Assembly: GCF_014851815.1 (NCBI RefSeq)
Contig: NZ_JACVAJ010000001.1
Span: 1,240,001 to 1,304,000 of the forward strand
Direction: 5' to 3'
DNA from: Pseudoxanthomonas sp. PXM01
GTDB lineage: Bacteria > Pseudomonadota > Gammaproteobacteria > Xanthomonadales > Xanthomonadaceae
Length of the DNA: 64,000 nt
Positions within the stretch are counted from its first letter, which is position 1, and the number at the start of each line of letters is the position of its first letter. The translations under genes and the position numbers were made by a program. A model generated the notes under the pieces. It ran no database searches. It was not told the DNA's origin and saw only the letters and a list, made by a program, of their open reading frames with translations. This document shows, in pieces, positions 1 to 6,895 of the stretch.

Positions 1-390
1 GCTTTCCTCGGGCCCCAGGAACACCTTGCTGCCATCCACCGGCGAGGCAAAGGTCACGCCCTGCTCGGTGATCTTGCGCCGGTGCGCCAGCGAGAACACC
101 TGGAAGCCGCCGGAATCGGTGAGGATCGGCTTGTTCCAGCGCGCGAAGCCATGCAGGCCACCATGCGCGCCGATCACGTCCAGACCGGGGCGCAGGTAGA
201 GATGGAAGGTGTTGCCGAGGATGATCTCGGCACCGAGGTCCTCGACATGCTCGGGCAGGATGCCCTTCACCGAGCCGTAGGTGCCCACCGGCATGAACGC
301 CGGCGTCTCGATGGTGCCGCGCGGGAACGTCAGCCGGCCACGGCGGGCGGCGCCGTCGGTGGTCAGCAGGTCGAAGGACATCCGGCTCAT
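1..390 (-). CDS. tgt: Queuine tRNA-ribosyltransferase, N-terminal 130 residues (cut by window start)
   Basis: Tgt exchanges the guanine at position 34 of GUN-anticodon tRNAs for the queuosine precursor preQ1. The visible part reads [20 protein letters not shown] at the start, then [27 protein letters not shown] and [11 protein letters not shown]. The Asp of DSGGFQ is the conserved general acid/base. The known family is about 375 residues, so roughly two thirds, including the nucleophilic Asp and the zinc site, lie outside the window. The start is fixed by an ATGA overlap with the stop of queA, which implies translational coupling. Together the two genes carry out consecutive steps of queuosine synthesis. 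Confidence 0.96.
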   Translation of the reverse strand, partial: MSRMSFDLLTTDGAARRGRLTFPRGTIETPAFMPVGTYGSVKGILPEHVEDLGAEIILGNTFHLYLRPGLDVIGAHGGLHGFARWNKPILTDSGGFQVFSLAHRRKITEQGVTFASPVDGSKVFLGPEES

Positions 391-1421
391 GCCGCGGCTT
401 CCGGGAACAGGAGCATCGCGTCTCCATAGGAAAAGAAACGGTACTGCCCGCGCACCGCATGGGCGTAGGCGTCGAATATCCGCGCCTTGCCGGCGAACGC
501 GCTGACCAGCATCAGCAGCGTGCTTTCCGGCAGGTGGAAGTTGGTGACCATCGCATCGACGCTGCGGATGCGGTAGCCGGGAAAGATGAAGATCTGCGTC
601 TCGCCGGCGAACGGCTGCAGTTCGCCTTCGCGCATCGCGGATTCCAGCGCGCGCACGACGGTGGTGCCCACCGCGATGACGCGGCCGCCGCGCGCGCGGA
701 TCGCACGCACCTGCTCCACCAGCGCCGCACCGACGTTGAGCCATTCGCTGTGCATGTGGTGATCGTGGATGTTGTCCACGCGCATCGGCTGGAAGGTGCC
801 GGCGCCGACATGCAGCGTCACATGGCCGAATTCCACGCCGCGGTCGCGCAACGTCGCCAGCAGCGCGTCGTCGAAATGCAGGCCGGCCGTCGGCGCGGCC
901 ACCGCGCCCAGTTCGCGCGCGAACACGGTCTGGTAGCGCTCGTCGTCGTCCTGCCCCGGCGCCCGCTGGATGTACGGCGGCAGCGGCAACCGGCCTGCTT
1001 TCTGCAACCAGCTTTCCAGCGCGCCCGGCACATGGAAGCGGAGCTGGTAGAACTCGCCATCGCGCCCGATCACTTCCGCCTCGCCGCCCGCGTCCAGCTG
1101 GATGCGGCTGCCCGGCTTCGGCGACTTGCTGGCGCCGACCTGCGCACGCGCCGCGTTCTCCGGCAGCAGGCGCTCGATCAGGATCTCCACGCGCCCGCCG
1201 CTTTCCTTCTGCCCGAACAGGCGCGCCGGGATCACGCGCGTGTCGTTGAACACCAGCAGGTCGCCCGGCTGCAGCCATTCCGGCAGATCGCGCACGTGGC
1301 GGTCGGCGAACGGTGTATCACCCGGCGGCACCACCAGCAGCCGGCTGGCGGAGCGCTCAGGCAACGGCGCCTGGGCGATCAGCGCCTCGGGCAGGTCGAA
1401 ATGGAAGTCGGACTTCTTCAC
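387..1421 (-). CDS. queA: S-adenosylmethionine:tRNA ribosyltransferase-isomerase
   Basis: QueA transfers and isomerises the ribose of S-adenosylmethionine onto preQ1-tRNA to make epoxyqueuosine. The 344-residue protein starts [20 protein letters not shown] and contains [30 protein letters not shown] and [21 protein letters not shown], all family hallmarks, at normal length. Its TGA stop overlaps the ATG of tgt in ATGA, so the pair forms a queA-tgt operon as in many proteobacteria. Nothing unusual is seen. Confidence 0.98.
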   Translation of the reverse strand: MKKSDFHFDLPEALIAQAPLPERSASRLLVVPPGDTPFADRHVRDLPEWLQPGDLLVFNDTRVIPARLFGQKESGGRVEILIERLLPENAARAQVGASKSPKPGSRIQLDAGGEAEVIGRDGEFYQLRFHVPGALESWLQKAGRLPLPPYIQRAPGQDDDERYQTVFARELGAVAAPTAGLHFDDALLATLRDRGVEFGHVTLHVGAGTFQPMRVDNIHDHHMHSEWLNVGAALVEQVRAIRARGGRVIAVGTTVVRALESAMREGELQPFAGETQIFIFPGYRIRSVDAMVTNFHLPESTLLMLVSAFAGKARIFDAYAHAVRGQYRFFSYGDAMLLFPEAAA

Positions 1422-1477
1422 GGTCGGGGCCTTGCGGGGGCGTGCATTGTACGGGAGCCCGCCGGGACGCCCCGTCG

Positions 1478-1909
1478 TCAGCGTTCGAACTTGGTCGACA
1501 GCACGATGGACGAGGTGGTGCGCTCCACGCCGTCGAGTGCGCCGATGCGGTCGGTCAGCACGTCCATGTCGCCGACACTGGGCACGGCGCCGATGGCGAT
1601 CAGGTCGTGGCTGCCGCTGACCGAGTGCAGCACCCGCAGCTCCGGCATCGCGCGCAGCGCTGCGACCACCGAGGTCATCTGCTTGGGGTGCACGGCGATC
1701 ATGATGTGCGCGCGCAGATGGCTGCGGTCGTATTCGTCGTGCACGCGCACGGTGTAGCCGCTGATCACGCCCTCGCGTTCCAGCCGCTCGATACGGCTCT
1801 GTACCGTGGTCCGCGACAGGTTCAGGCGGCGGGCGATCTGGGCGGTGGAGGCCCGTGCGTTCTCACGGAGCATTGAGAGTAGTTGCTGGTCGGCGTCGGT
1901 GAGCTTCAT
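1478..1909 (-). CDS. Lrp/AsnC-family transcriptional regulator
   Basis: This 143-residue protein has the two-part Lrp/AsnC layout. An N-terminal helix-turn-helix spans roughly residues 4-50 ([20 protein letters not shown], then [18 protein letters not shown]), followed by an effector-binding RAM/AsnC domain ([20 protein letters not shown] and GSHDLIAIG). Such proteins sense amino acids and usually control the gene next door and themselves. It is divergent from a class III aminotransferase, with an inverted repeat in the 119-bp gap. I infer that it senses an amino acid handled by that enzyme; the ligand cannot be read from sequence. Confidence 0.95.
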   Translation of the reverse strand: MKLTDADQQLLSMLRENARASTAQIARRLNLSRTTVQSRIERLEREGVISGYTVRVHDEYDRSHLRAHIMIAVHPKQMTSVVAALRAMPELRVLHSVSGSHDLIAIGAVPSVGDMDVLTDRIGALDGVERTTSSIVLSTKFER

Positions 1910-1921
1910 GCGCGGCTGGAG

Positions 1922-1940
1922 TTTCGTCGAATCGACGAAA
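1922..1940. promoter_or_regulatory. Inverted repeat, probable Lrp/AsnC-family binding site
   Basis: TTTCGTCG and CGACGAAA form a perfect 8-bp inverted repeat around a 3-base centre, 13 bp upstream of the regulator start. A second, AT-rich inverted repeat (ATTAT-5-ATAAT, 1982-1996) overlaps the -10 of the aminotransferase promoter. Dyads of this size between an Lrp/AsnC gene and its divergent neighbour are typical operators. Binding is inferred. Confidence 0.5.
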
Positions 1941-1967
1941 TATCCCCTAAATCAGCGCAGTTCACAA

Positions 1968-1996
1968 CTGTCAAATGACGAATTATTCCCGATAAT
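1968..1996 (+). promoter_or_regulatory. Sigma-70 type promoter of the class III aminotransferase gene
   Basis: A -35 box CTGTCA (4 of 6) and a -10 box GATAAT (5 of 6) are 17 bp apart, giving a start near 2003. The -10 lies inside an AT-rich inverted repeat (1982-1996) that could be a regulator site. A strong Shine-Dalgarno GGAGGA precedes the ATG at 2029. Confidence 0.55.
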
Positions 1997-2028
1997 ACGG
2001 GTTTGCCGTTTGCCGCCGGAGGATTCCC

Positions 2029-3525
2029 ATGGCCCTGACCGCCCATCTCGCCCCGCTGCGCGCCCACCCGGGCCAGCGCCTGACCCATGGCCTGGACGAC
2101 GCCACCGTCGAACGCCTCGCCAAGGGCCACCCGGACCTGGTGGCCGTCATCGAAGCCGCGGCGGCCGAGCACGCCCGCCTGCAGGACGAGTTCGCCGAAC
2201 TGTTCGCGCTGGACGAAGCCGAACAGCTGCGCGCGGTGCAGGCCGGCTACGTCAACTTCTACGCCGACGACGCCGTCAATCCCTACATCGCACTGGCCGC
2301 GCGCGGTCCGTGGGTGGTCACGCTCAATGGCGCCGTGCTGTACGACGCCGGCGGCTACGGCATGCTCGGCTTCGGCCACACCCCCGCCGCCGTGCTGGAG
2401 GCGATGGCCCGCCCGCAGGTGATGGCCAACATCATGACCCCCAGCCTGTCGCAGCTGCGCTTCGACCGCGCCCTGCGCAACGAGATCGGGCATACCCGCG
2501 GCGGTTGCCCGTTCGCCAAGTTCCTGTGCCTGAACTCCGGTTCCGAGTCGGTCGGCCTGGCTGCACGCATCGCCGACATCAACAGCAAGCTGATGACCGA
2601 TCCGGACGGCCGCCACGCGGGCCGCACCATCAAGCGCATCGTGGTGAAGGGCAGCTTCCACGGCCGCACCGAGCGCCCGGCGCTGTATTCGGATTCCTCG
2701 CGCAAGTCGTACCAGCAGCACCTGGCCAGCTACCGTGGCGAAGACTCGGTGATCGCCATCCCGCCCTACGACGTGGACGCACTGAAGCAGGCGTTCGCCG
2801 ATGCCGAAGCCAAGGGCTGGTTCGTCGAAGCCGTGTTCCTGGAGCCGGTGATGGGCGAAGGCGATCCGGGCCGCTCGGTGCCGCCGGCGTTCTACGCCGC
2901 CGCGCGCGAGCTGACCCGCAGCCACGGCAGCCTGTTCCTGGTGGACTCGATCCAGGCCGGCCTGCGCGCGCATGGCGTGCTGTCGATCGTCGACTATCCC
3001 GGCTTCGAAGGCCTGGATGCGCCGGACATGGAAACCTACTCCAAGGCGCTGAACGCCGCGCAGTACCCGCTGTCGGTGCTCGCCGTGAACGAGCGCGCCG
3101 CCGGTCTGTACCGCAAGGGCGTCTACGGCAACACCATGACCACCAACCCGCGGGCGCTGGACGTGGCGTGCGCCACGCTGGCCCAGCTGACCCCGCAGGT
3201 GCGCGAGAACATCCGCAAGCGCGGCGTCGAGGCGGTGCAGAAACTGCAGCAGCTGCAGGCGGACCTCGGCGGCCTGATCACCAACGTGCAGGGCACCGGC
3301 CTGCTGTTCTCGTGCGAGCTGTCGCCGGCCTTCAAGTGCTACGGCACCGGCTCCACCGAGGAATGGCTGCGCCAGCAGGGCCTGAACGTCATCCACGGCG
3401 GCGCCAACTCGCTGCGCTTCACCCCGCACTTCGCGATGGACGCCGAGGAACTCGACCTGCTGGTCGCGATGGTCGGCAAGGCGCTGCGCGAAGGTCCGCG
3501 CATCAGCCAGGCCGCTGCGGCCTGA
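2029..3525 (+). CDS. Class III (acetylornithine/lysine-type) PLP-dependent aminotransferase
   Basis: This 498-residue fold-type I PLP enzyme carries aminotransferase class III landmarks: CLNSGSESVGLAARIA (phosphate-binding region), KGSFHGRTERPALYS, EPVMGEGDPGRSVPP and METYSKALNAAQYPLSVLA with the Schiff-base lysine in YSKAL. The usual DExQTG segment reads DSIQAGLRAHG here, so the acidic residue after the PLP-pyridine Asp is replaced. A long N-terminal extension of about 100 residues precedes the core. It probably moves an amino group from an omega-amine or diamino acid, but the substrate is unknown. The divergent Lrp/AsnC gene suggests induction by an amino acid. The start follows GGAGGA at ideal spacing. 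Confidence 0.9.
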   Translation: MALTAHLAPLRAHPGQRLTHGLDDATVERLAKGHPDLVAVIEAAAAEHARLQDEFAELFALDEAEQLRAVQAGYVNFYADDAVNPYIALAARGPWVVTLNGAVLYDAGGYGMLGFGHTPAAVLEAMARPQVMANIMTPSLSQLRFDRALRNEIGHTRGGCPFAKFLCLNSGSESVGLAARIADINSKLMTDPDGRHAGRTIKRIVVKGSFHGRTERPALYSDSSRKSYQQHLASYRGEDSVIAIPPYDVDALKQAFADAEAKGWFVEAVFLEPVMGEGDPGRSVPPAFYAAARELTRSHGSLFLVDSIQAGLRAHGVLSIVDYPGFEGLDAPDMETYSKALNAAQYPLSVLAVNERAAGLYRKGVYGNTMTTNPRALDVACATLAQLTPQVRENIRKRGVEAVQKLQQLQADLGGLITNVQGTGLLFSCELSPAFKCYGTGSTEEWLRQQGLNVIHGGANSLRFTPHFAMDAEELDLLVAMVGKALREGPRISQAAAA

Positions 3526-3545
3526 CGCATCCCGCAGATGCAACG

Positions 3546-3573
3546 AAAAAGGCGAGCCGAGGCTCGCCTTTTT
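3546..3573. terminator. Bidirectional rho-independent terminator
   Basis: GGCGAGCC and GGCTCGCC form an 8-bp stem with a GA loop, flanked by five A on one side and five T on the other. It can end transcription from both the aminotransferase (+) and the incoming upstream side of the minus strand. Confidence 0.9.
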
Positions 3574-3598
3574 CTTTCCTGCGGACGCTCGCGCCGAC

Positions 3599-4201
3599 TT
3601 ACGGGTTCTGCTTTGCGAAACGCTCCAGCGACTCGCGGATCAGCGTCTTCGCTTCCTTCGCATCGCCATAGCCGTTGAGCTGCACGGGATTGCGGCCCTT
3701 CGGCAGGTCCTTGTAGACACGGAAGAACGCCTCGATACGCTGGCGTTCGATCTCCGGCAGGTCGGCGAGGTCGCGGATGTTGGCGTAGGTCGGATCGACC
3801 TTGTCGGTGGGCACACCGATGATCTTCTCGTCGTGCTCGCCCGCATCGATCATGCGCAGCACCCCGATCGGCCGGAACTTCACCAGCACGCCCGGATGCA
3901 GCGGCTCGCGTGTCAGCACCAGCGCATCCAGCGGATCGCCATCGCGGGCCAGCGTGCGCGGCATCGAGCCGTAGTTGGCGGGATACGCCACCGGCATCGA
4001 CTGGAAGCGGTCCACGTAGACCAGTCCTTCATCGTTGATCTCGTACTTGGTGAAGCTGCCGGCGGGGATCTCCACCGCCAGCAGCACCTCTTCCGGCGCC
4101 GCTTTCGGCTGCTGGGCGAGGAACGGATGGCGGATGTGGGCTTCGCGGGCGGAAACATTCGCGCAGATAAGCAACAAGGCGACGGCGACAACCTGCTTCA
4201 T
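3599..4201 (-). CDS. Exported family I inorganic pyrophosphatase
   Basis: Family I soluble pyrophosphatases hydrolyse PPi to phosphate. The core motif DGDPLDALVL (metal-binding Asp 87, 89 and 92) is intact, with VYVDRFQSMPVAYPANYGSMP before it and the KGRNPVQLNGYGDAKEA region near the end. Unusually, the protein begins MKQVVAVALLLICANVSA, a clear signal peptide with cleavage predicted after about residue 18, so it should act in the periplasm. The ATG at 4201 is chosen because AGGAG lies 6 bases upstream; a longer frame to 4279 would run through a repeat hairpin. It lies beside a phosphate-scavenging operon, which fits an extracytoplasmic phosphate-releasing role. The cytoplasmic housekeeping enzyme is not in the window. 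Confidence 0.9.
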   Translation of the reverse strand: MKQVVAVALLLICANVSAREAHIRHPFLAQQPKAAPEEVLLAVEIPAGSFTKYEINDEGLVYVDRFQSMPVAYPANYGSMPRTLARDGDPLDALVLTREPLHPGVLVKFRPIGVLRMIDAGEHDEKIIGVPTDKVDPTYANIRDLADLPEIERQRIEAFFRVYKDLPKGRNPVQLNGYGDAKEAKTLIRESLERFAKQNP

Positions 4202-4212
4202 GATCGACTCCT

Positions 4213-4292
4213 GTAGAGCGGAGCTTGCTCCGCTGCTTCTGTAGTGGATGGGTGACGCGGGAGAAAAGCAGCCGAGCAAGCTCGGCTCTACG
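4213..4292. repeat. REP-like element: two inverted mini-hairpins
   Basis: Two copies of a roughly 25-base unit face each other. The left copy holds the stem GCGGAGC-TT-GCTCCGC (4218-4233), the right copy GCCGAGC-AA-GCTCGGC (4271-4286), each flanked by GTAGAG/CTCTAC or CTGCT/AGCAG. The base change between copies is compensated, so both stems stay perfect. The left hairpin directly abuts the Shine-Dalgarno of the pyrophosphatase gene. Such units are typical xanthomonad REP sequences. Confidence 0.8.
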
Positions 4293-4301
4293 GAGACCGA
4301 A

Positions 4302-5681
4302 TCACTCCCAACACCGGTCGGCGCGGCCCTTCAAGGTTTCGGCACGGGTGCAGGCACGCTCATCGATGCGGCCTTCCGTGCGCTCGACCAACTGCTTGCC
4401 CTTCCCGCCCTCATCGACGAGATCGAACGCGTCGTACAAACGCCCTGTCGCCGTGCGCGCTTCGTAACGCAGGCGCGGGCCTTCGAAGTGCAGCACCTGG
4501 AACAGCTGCGTGTCCTCCGCGACCGGACGCATCGTCCTGCGTGCTTCGTCCGACAACCGGTACTGCTTGGCGCCGGTGACCGACACCACGAACACCGGCG
4601 GCGGACTTTTCAGTCGGCCGTAGACATGGTCGTGGCCCTGCAGCACCAGGTCGACGTTGTGCTTGCGGATCACCGGCAGCAGGTGCTTGCGCAGCGCGAC
4701 GTTGTCGCGCCCTTCGCGCGGCGAGAAGAACGGCTGGTGCGTCATGACGATGCTCCAGCGGTGCGGGTTCGACCCCAGCGCCTGGTCCAGCCACGCGGCC
4801 TGTGCCTTCGCCGTGCCCAGATCCAGCGCCGACGTGCCGTCGATCACCACCACGCGCAAGTCCTGGTAGTCGAACCAGTACGTGGTCTTCTTCGCCTGCG
4901 CCACGCCGTTGCCCGGCAGCGCGAACGTCACCGGCCAGTGCGCGCCGAGCACGCGGCGTTCCTGCGGCGTGTCCTCGAACTCCTCGAAGTACTCGTGGTT
5001 GCCCGGCGCCGGCGCGACGACCAGCGAGGTCGGCAGCACCTCGTTCGCCTCGAACCACTCGCCCCACTCGTTGTCGTCCTCGCCATCGCCACCGCTGACA
5101 AGGTCGCCGGCGTACAACGCCAGCTTCGCGTCCGGCGCGTGCCGCATCGCCTCGCGCACCACGCGCGTGGTCAGGCTGACGTTCTTGTTCTGGGTGTCGC
5201 CGAAGTACAGCATCGTCAGCGGCGAGGTCGTCGCTGCTGCGGTACGCGTGTGGTGCCAGGCGCTCCAGGTGCGGTCGCCCTGTACACGCCAGGCATACAG
5301 CGTGTCCGGCTGCAGCCCATCGACGTCGGCGCGATGGTGGTGCGCGCTGCCGTTTTCGGTCTTCAGCAGTGTGCTGATGGCGGTGACGCGGCGCGGCTCG
5401 CCCATGTCGGGCGAATCACCGGCCACGACGATTTCAAGCAACGGCGCGTCGACCTTCGTGTCCGTGCGCCAGGCCACCGAAAAGCCAGTGGCCGCGTCCT
5501 GCGCCGGCGACGCCACGATGCGGTCCGGGAACCCGGTCGGCGCATAGCGCTGCACGCCCTTCGGAACGCGCGTGTTGGGCTCCGGCCGGCGCGCTGTTGC
5601 CTCCTGCGCGCTTACCGCGGCGCAGGTCCCCAGCAACAGCGCGACCAGCAGACCCTGCCGCATCACTCGCCCTGGATTCAT
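4302..5681 (-). CDS. Secreted purple-acid-phosphatase-like metallophosphoesterase
   Basis: A signal peptide (MNPGRVMRQGLLVALLLGTC to about residue 25) is followed by an Fn3-like domain (about 45-150) and a calcineurin-type phosphoesterase domain (about 155-400). Metal ligands are visible in order: GDTQ (161-164), AGDLVSGGD (191-199), GNHEY (227-231), MTHQPF (313-318) and GHDH (349-352). Purple acid phosphatases hydrolyse phosphomonoesters. The start at 5681 overlaps the phytase stop as ATGA, so the genes are translationally coupled. As the last gene of a receptor-phytase-phosphatase operon, it probably finishes dephosphorylation of phytate products or other organic phosphates in the periplasm. 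A further in-frame ATG lies 12 bases upstream at 5693. Confidence 0.9.
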   Translation of the reverse strand: MNPGRVMRQGLLVALLLGTCAAVSAQEATARRPEPNTRVPKGVQRYAPTGFPDRIVASPAQDAATGFSVAWRTDTKVDAPLLEIVVAGDSPDMGEPRRVTAISTLLKTENGSAHHHRADVDGLQPDTLYAWRVQGDRTWSAWHHTRTAAATTSPLTMLYFGDTQNKNVSLTTRVVREAMRHAPDAKLALYAGDLVSGGDGEDDNEWGEWFEANEVLPTSLVVAPAPGNHEYFEEFEDTPQERRVLGAHWPVTFALPGNGVAQAKKTTYWFDYQDLRVVVIDGTSALDLGTAKAQAAWLDQALGSNPHRWSIVMTHQPFFSPREGRDNVALRKHLLPVIRKHNVDLVLQGHDHVYGRLKSPPPVFVVSVTGAKQYRLSDEARRTMRPVAEDTQLFQVLHFEGPRLRYEARTATGRLYDAFDLVDEGGKGKQLVERTEGRIDERACTRAETLKGRADRCWE

Positions 5682-6817
5682 GGGGTCTGGCACGCCGGCA
5701 GCTGCAGCGACTTGGCGATATCGCGCCAGTCCAACGCCACCACGCCCTGGTCGTCATGCACGGCGTACAGCACGCCGTCGGGGAAGCGCTCCGACGCGGA
5801 CGCATCCAGCCAGATGCCATCGGTGTTGGCGACCTTCGCACCGGTCACGGCGCCGGTGTGCGCCAGCGTCTTGCGGTCGAACAGGTGGAACACCGTGCGT
5901 CCCTTGCCCTGCTCGGTCGTCAGCCACCAGCCGCTTCCGTCGGCGCAGGTCTTCAGCATGATGCCTTCGGACTGCGCCTTGAACACGTCGCGGCCGAGGG
6001 TCTTGCCGGCGTACTTGCCGGCCAGGTCGTAGACCTTCAGCTCGTTCGCGTAGGTCTCGTCTTCCTCGGCAATCAGCAGGCGATCGTTGGCCGGATCGCC
6101 CCAGATCGACTCGACCACGCGCAGCGCGCCTTCCGGCGATGCGTCACCGAAATTGCCGCCGACCTTCGCCGACAGCGCGGCGCCGTTGTGCGCCACGTCG
6201 AAGCGCCATACGCGCTTGTCCAACTGGTCCAGCGGCGGCAGGATGTCTTCGCCCTGCGCGTCCTCACCCGCCATGTAGGCGTCGGTGACGTAGACCTGGT
6301 AACCGGCATCGGTCTTGTTGACCCACAGGCCGTAGGGCTTCTGCAGCTGCTCGGCGGCGAAAGTCAGCACCGGCGCAAAGTCGGGCAGCGAGAGCACCTG
6401 CACACGGTGGTTGTCCCGTTCGACGATGAAGACCATGTCGTCGACCACGGCAATGCCGTTCGGACGCTTGAACTGGCCTGCACCCTCGCCCGTCGTGCCG
6501 ACCTCGCGCAGGTGCGCGCCGGTCTGGCCGTCGTACACCACCAGCCTGTCGGTCGCCTTGGCGGTGGCGATCAGCCAACGCTGGCCTTCCGGTGTCGTCC
6601 AGGACGCCGGCGAGTCGATGTTGTCGGCAGGCGTCATCGGCGTCAGGAAGGCTTCCTGGATCACCGGGATATCGCGCGTATCGGGCGTGGTGGCCGCAGG
6701 CGTCGCCTTCTCGTCGGCATCGCGTGCATCGGCGGCCGCTGTCGGCGGTTTGCCGGTGCAGCCGGCGACCAGCAGGCCGGCGACGAGGGCGGGGAGCAAA
6801 GTACGGATCGGAGTCAT
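5678..6817 (-). CDS. Lipoprotein beta-propeller phytase (3-phytase family)
   Basis: The protein starts MTPIRTLLPALVAGLLVAGC with a lipobox LVAGC (Cys20), so it is membrane-anchored. The body matches the beta-propeller phytase family: DSPASWTTPEGQRWLIATAK, NGIAVVDDMVFIVERDNHRV, QKPYGLWVN, RVWRFDVAHNGA, RVVESIWGDPANDRLLIAEE and TDGIWLDASA. Acidic residues in these strands bind the calcium ions used for catalysis. These enzymes release phosphate from myo-inositol hexakisphosphate. AAGGA upstream of 6817 and the lipoprotein signal decide the start; the frame is open for 25 more codons. Its stop overlaps the next gene in ATGA. The 5' neighbour is a TonB receptor, an association known for this phytase family. 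Confidence 0.9.
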   Translation of the reverse strand: MTPIRTLLPALVAGLLVAGCTGKPPTAAADARDADEKATPAATTPDTRDIPVIQEAFLTPMTPADNIDSPASWTTPEGQRWLIATAKATDRLVVYDGQTGAHLREVGTTGEGAGQFKRPNGIAVVDDMVFIVERDNHRVQVLSLPDFAPVLTFAAEQLQKPYGLWVNKTDAGYQVYVTDAYMAGEDAQGEDILPPLDQLDKRVWRFDVAHNGAALSAKVGGNFGDASPEGALRVVESIWGDPANDRLLIAEEDETYANELKVYDLAGKYAGKTLGRDVFKAQSEGIMLKTCADGSGWWLTTEQGKGRTVFHLFDRKTLAHTGAVTGAKVANTDGIWLDASASERFPDGVLYAVHDDQGVVALDWRDIAKSLQLPACQTP

Positions 6818-6855
6818 CGTTGTTTCCTTGGAGTGCGGCGGCACATGAACAGACG

Positions 6856-6886
6856 ACGGTCCGCCGACGCGAGGTCGGCGGGCCGT
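6856..6886 (-). other. Strong intercistronic hairpin between TonB receptor and phytase
   Basis: Bases 6856-6868 pair with 6874-6886 (13 bp, one G-T wobble) around a 5-base loop, with no T tract. It lies in the 78-bp gap between the receptor stop and the phytase start. It could protect the receptor mRNA from 3' decay or set the ratio of receptor to enzyme. Confidence 0.7.
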
Positions 6887-6895
6887 GGGCATCCG

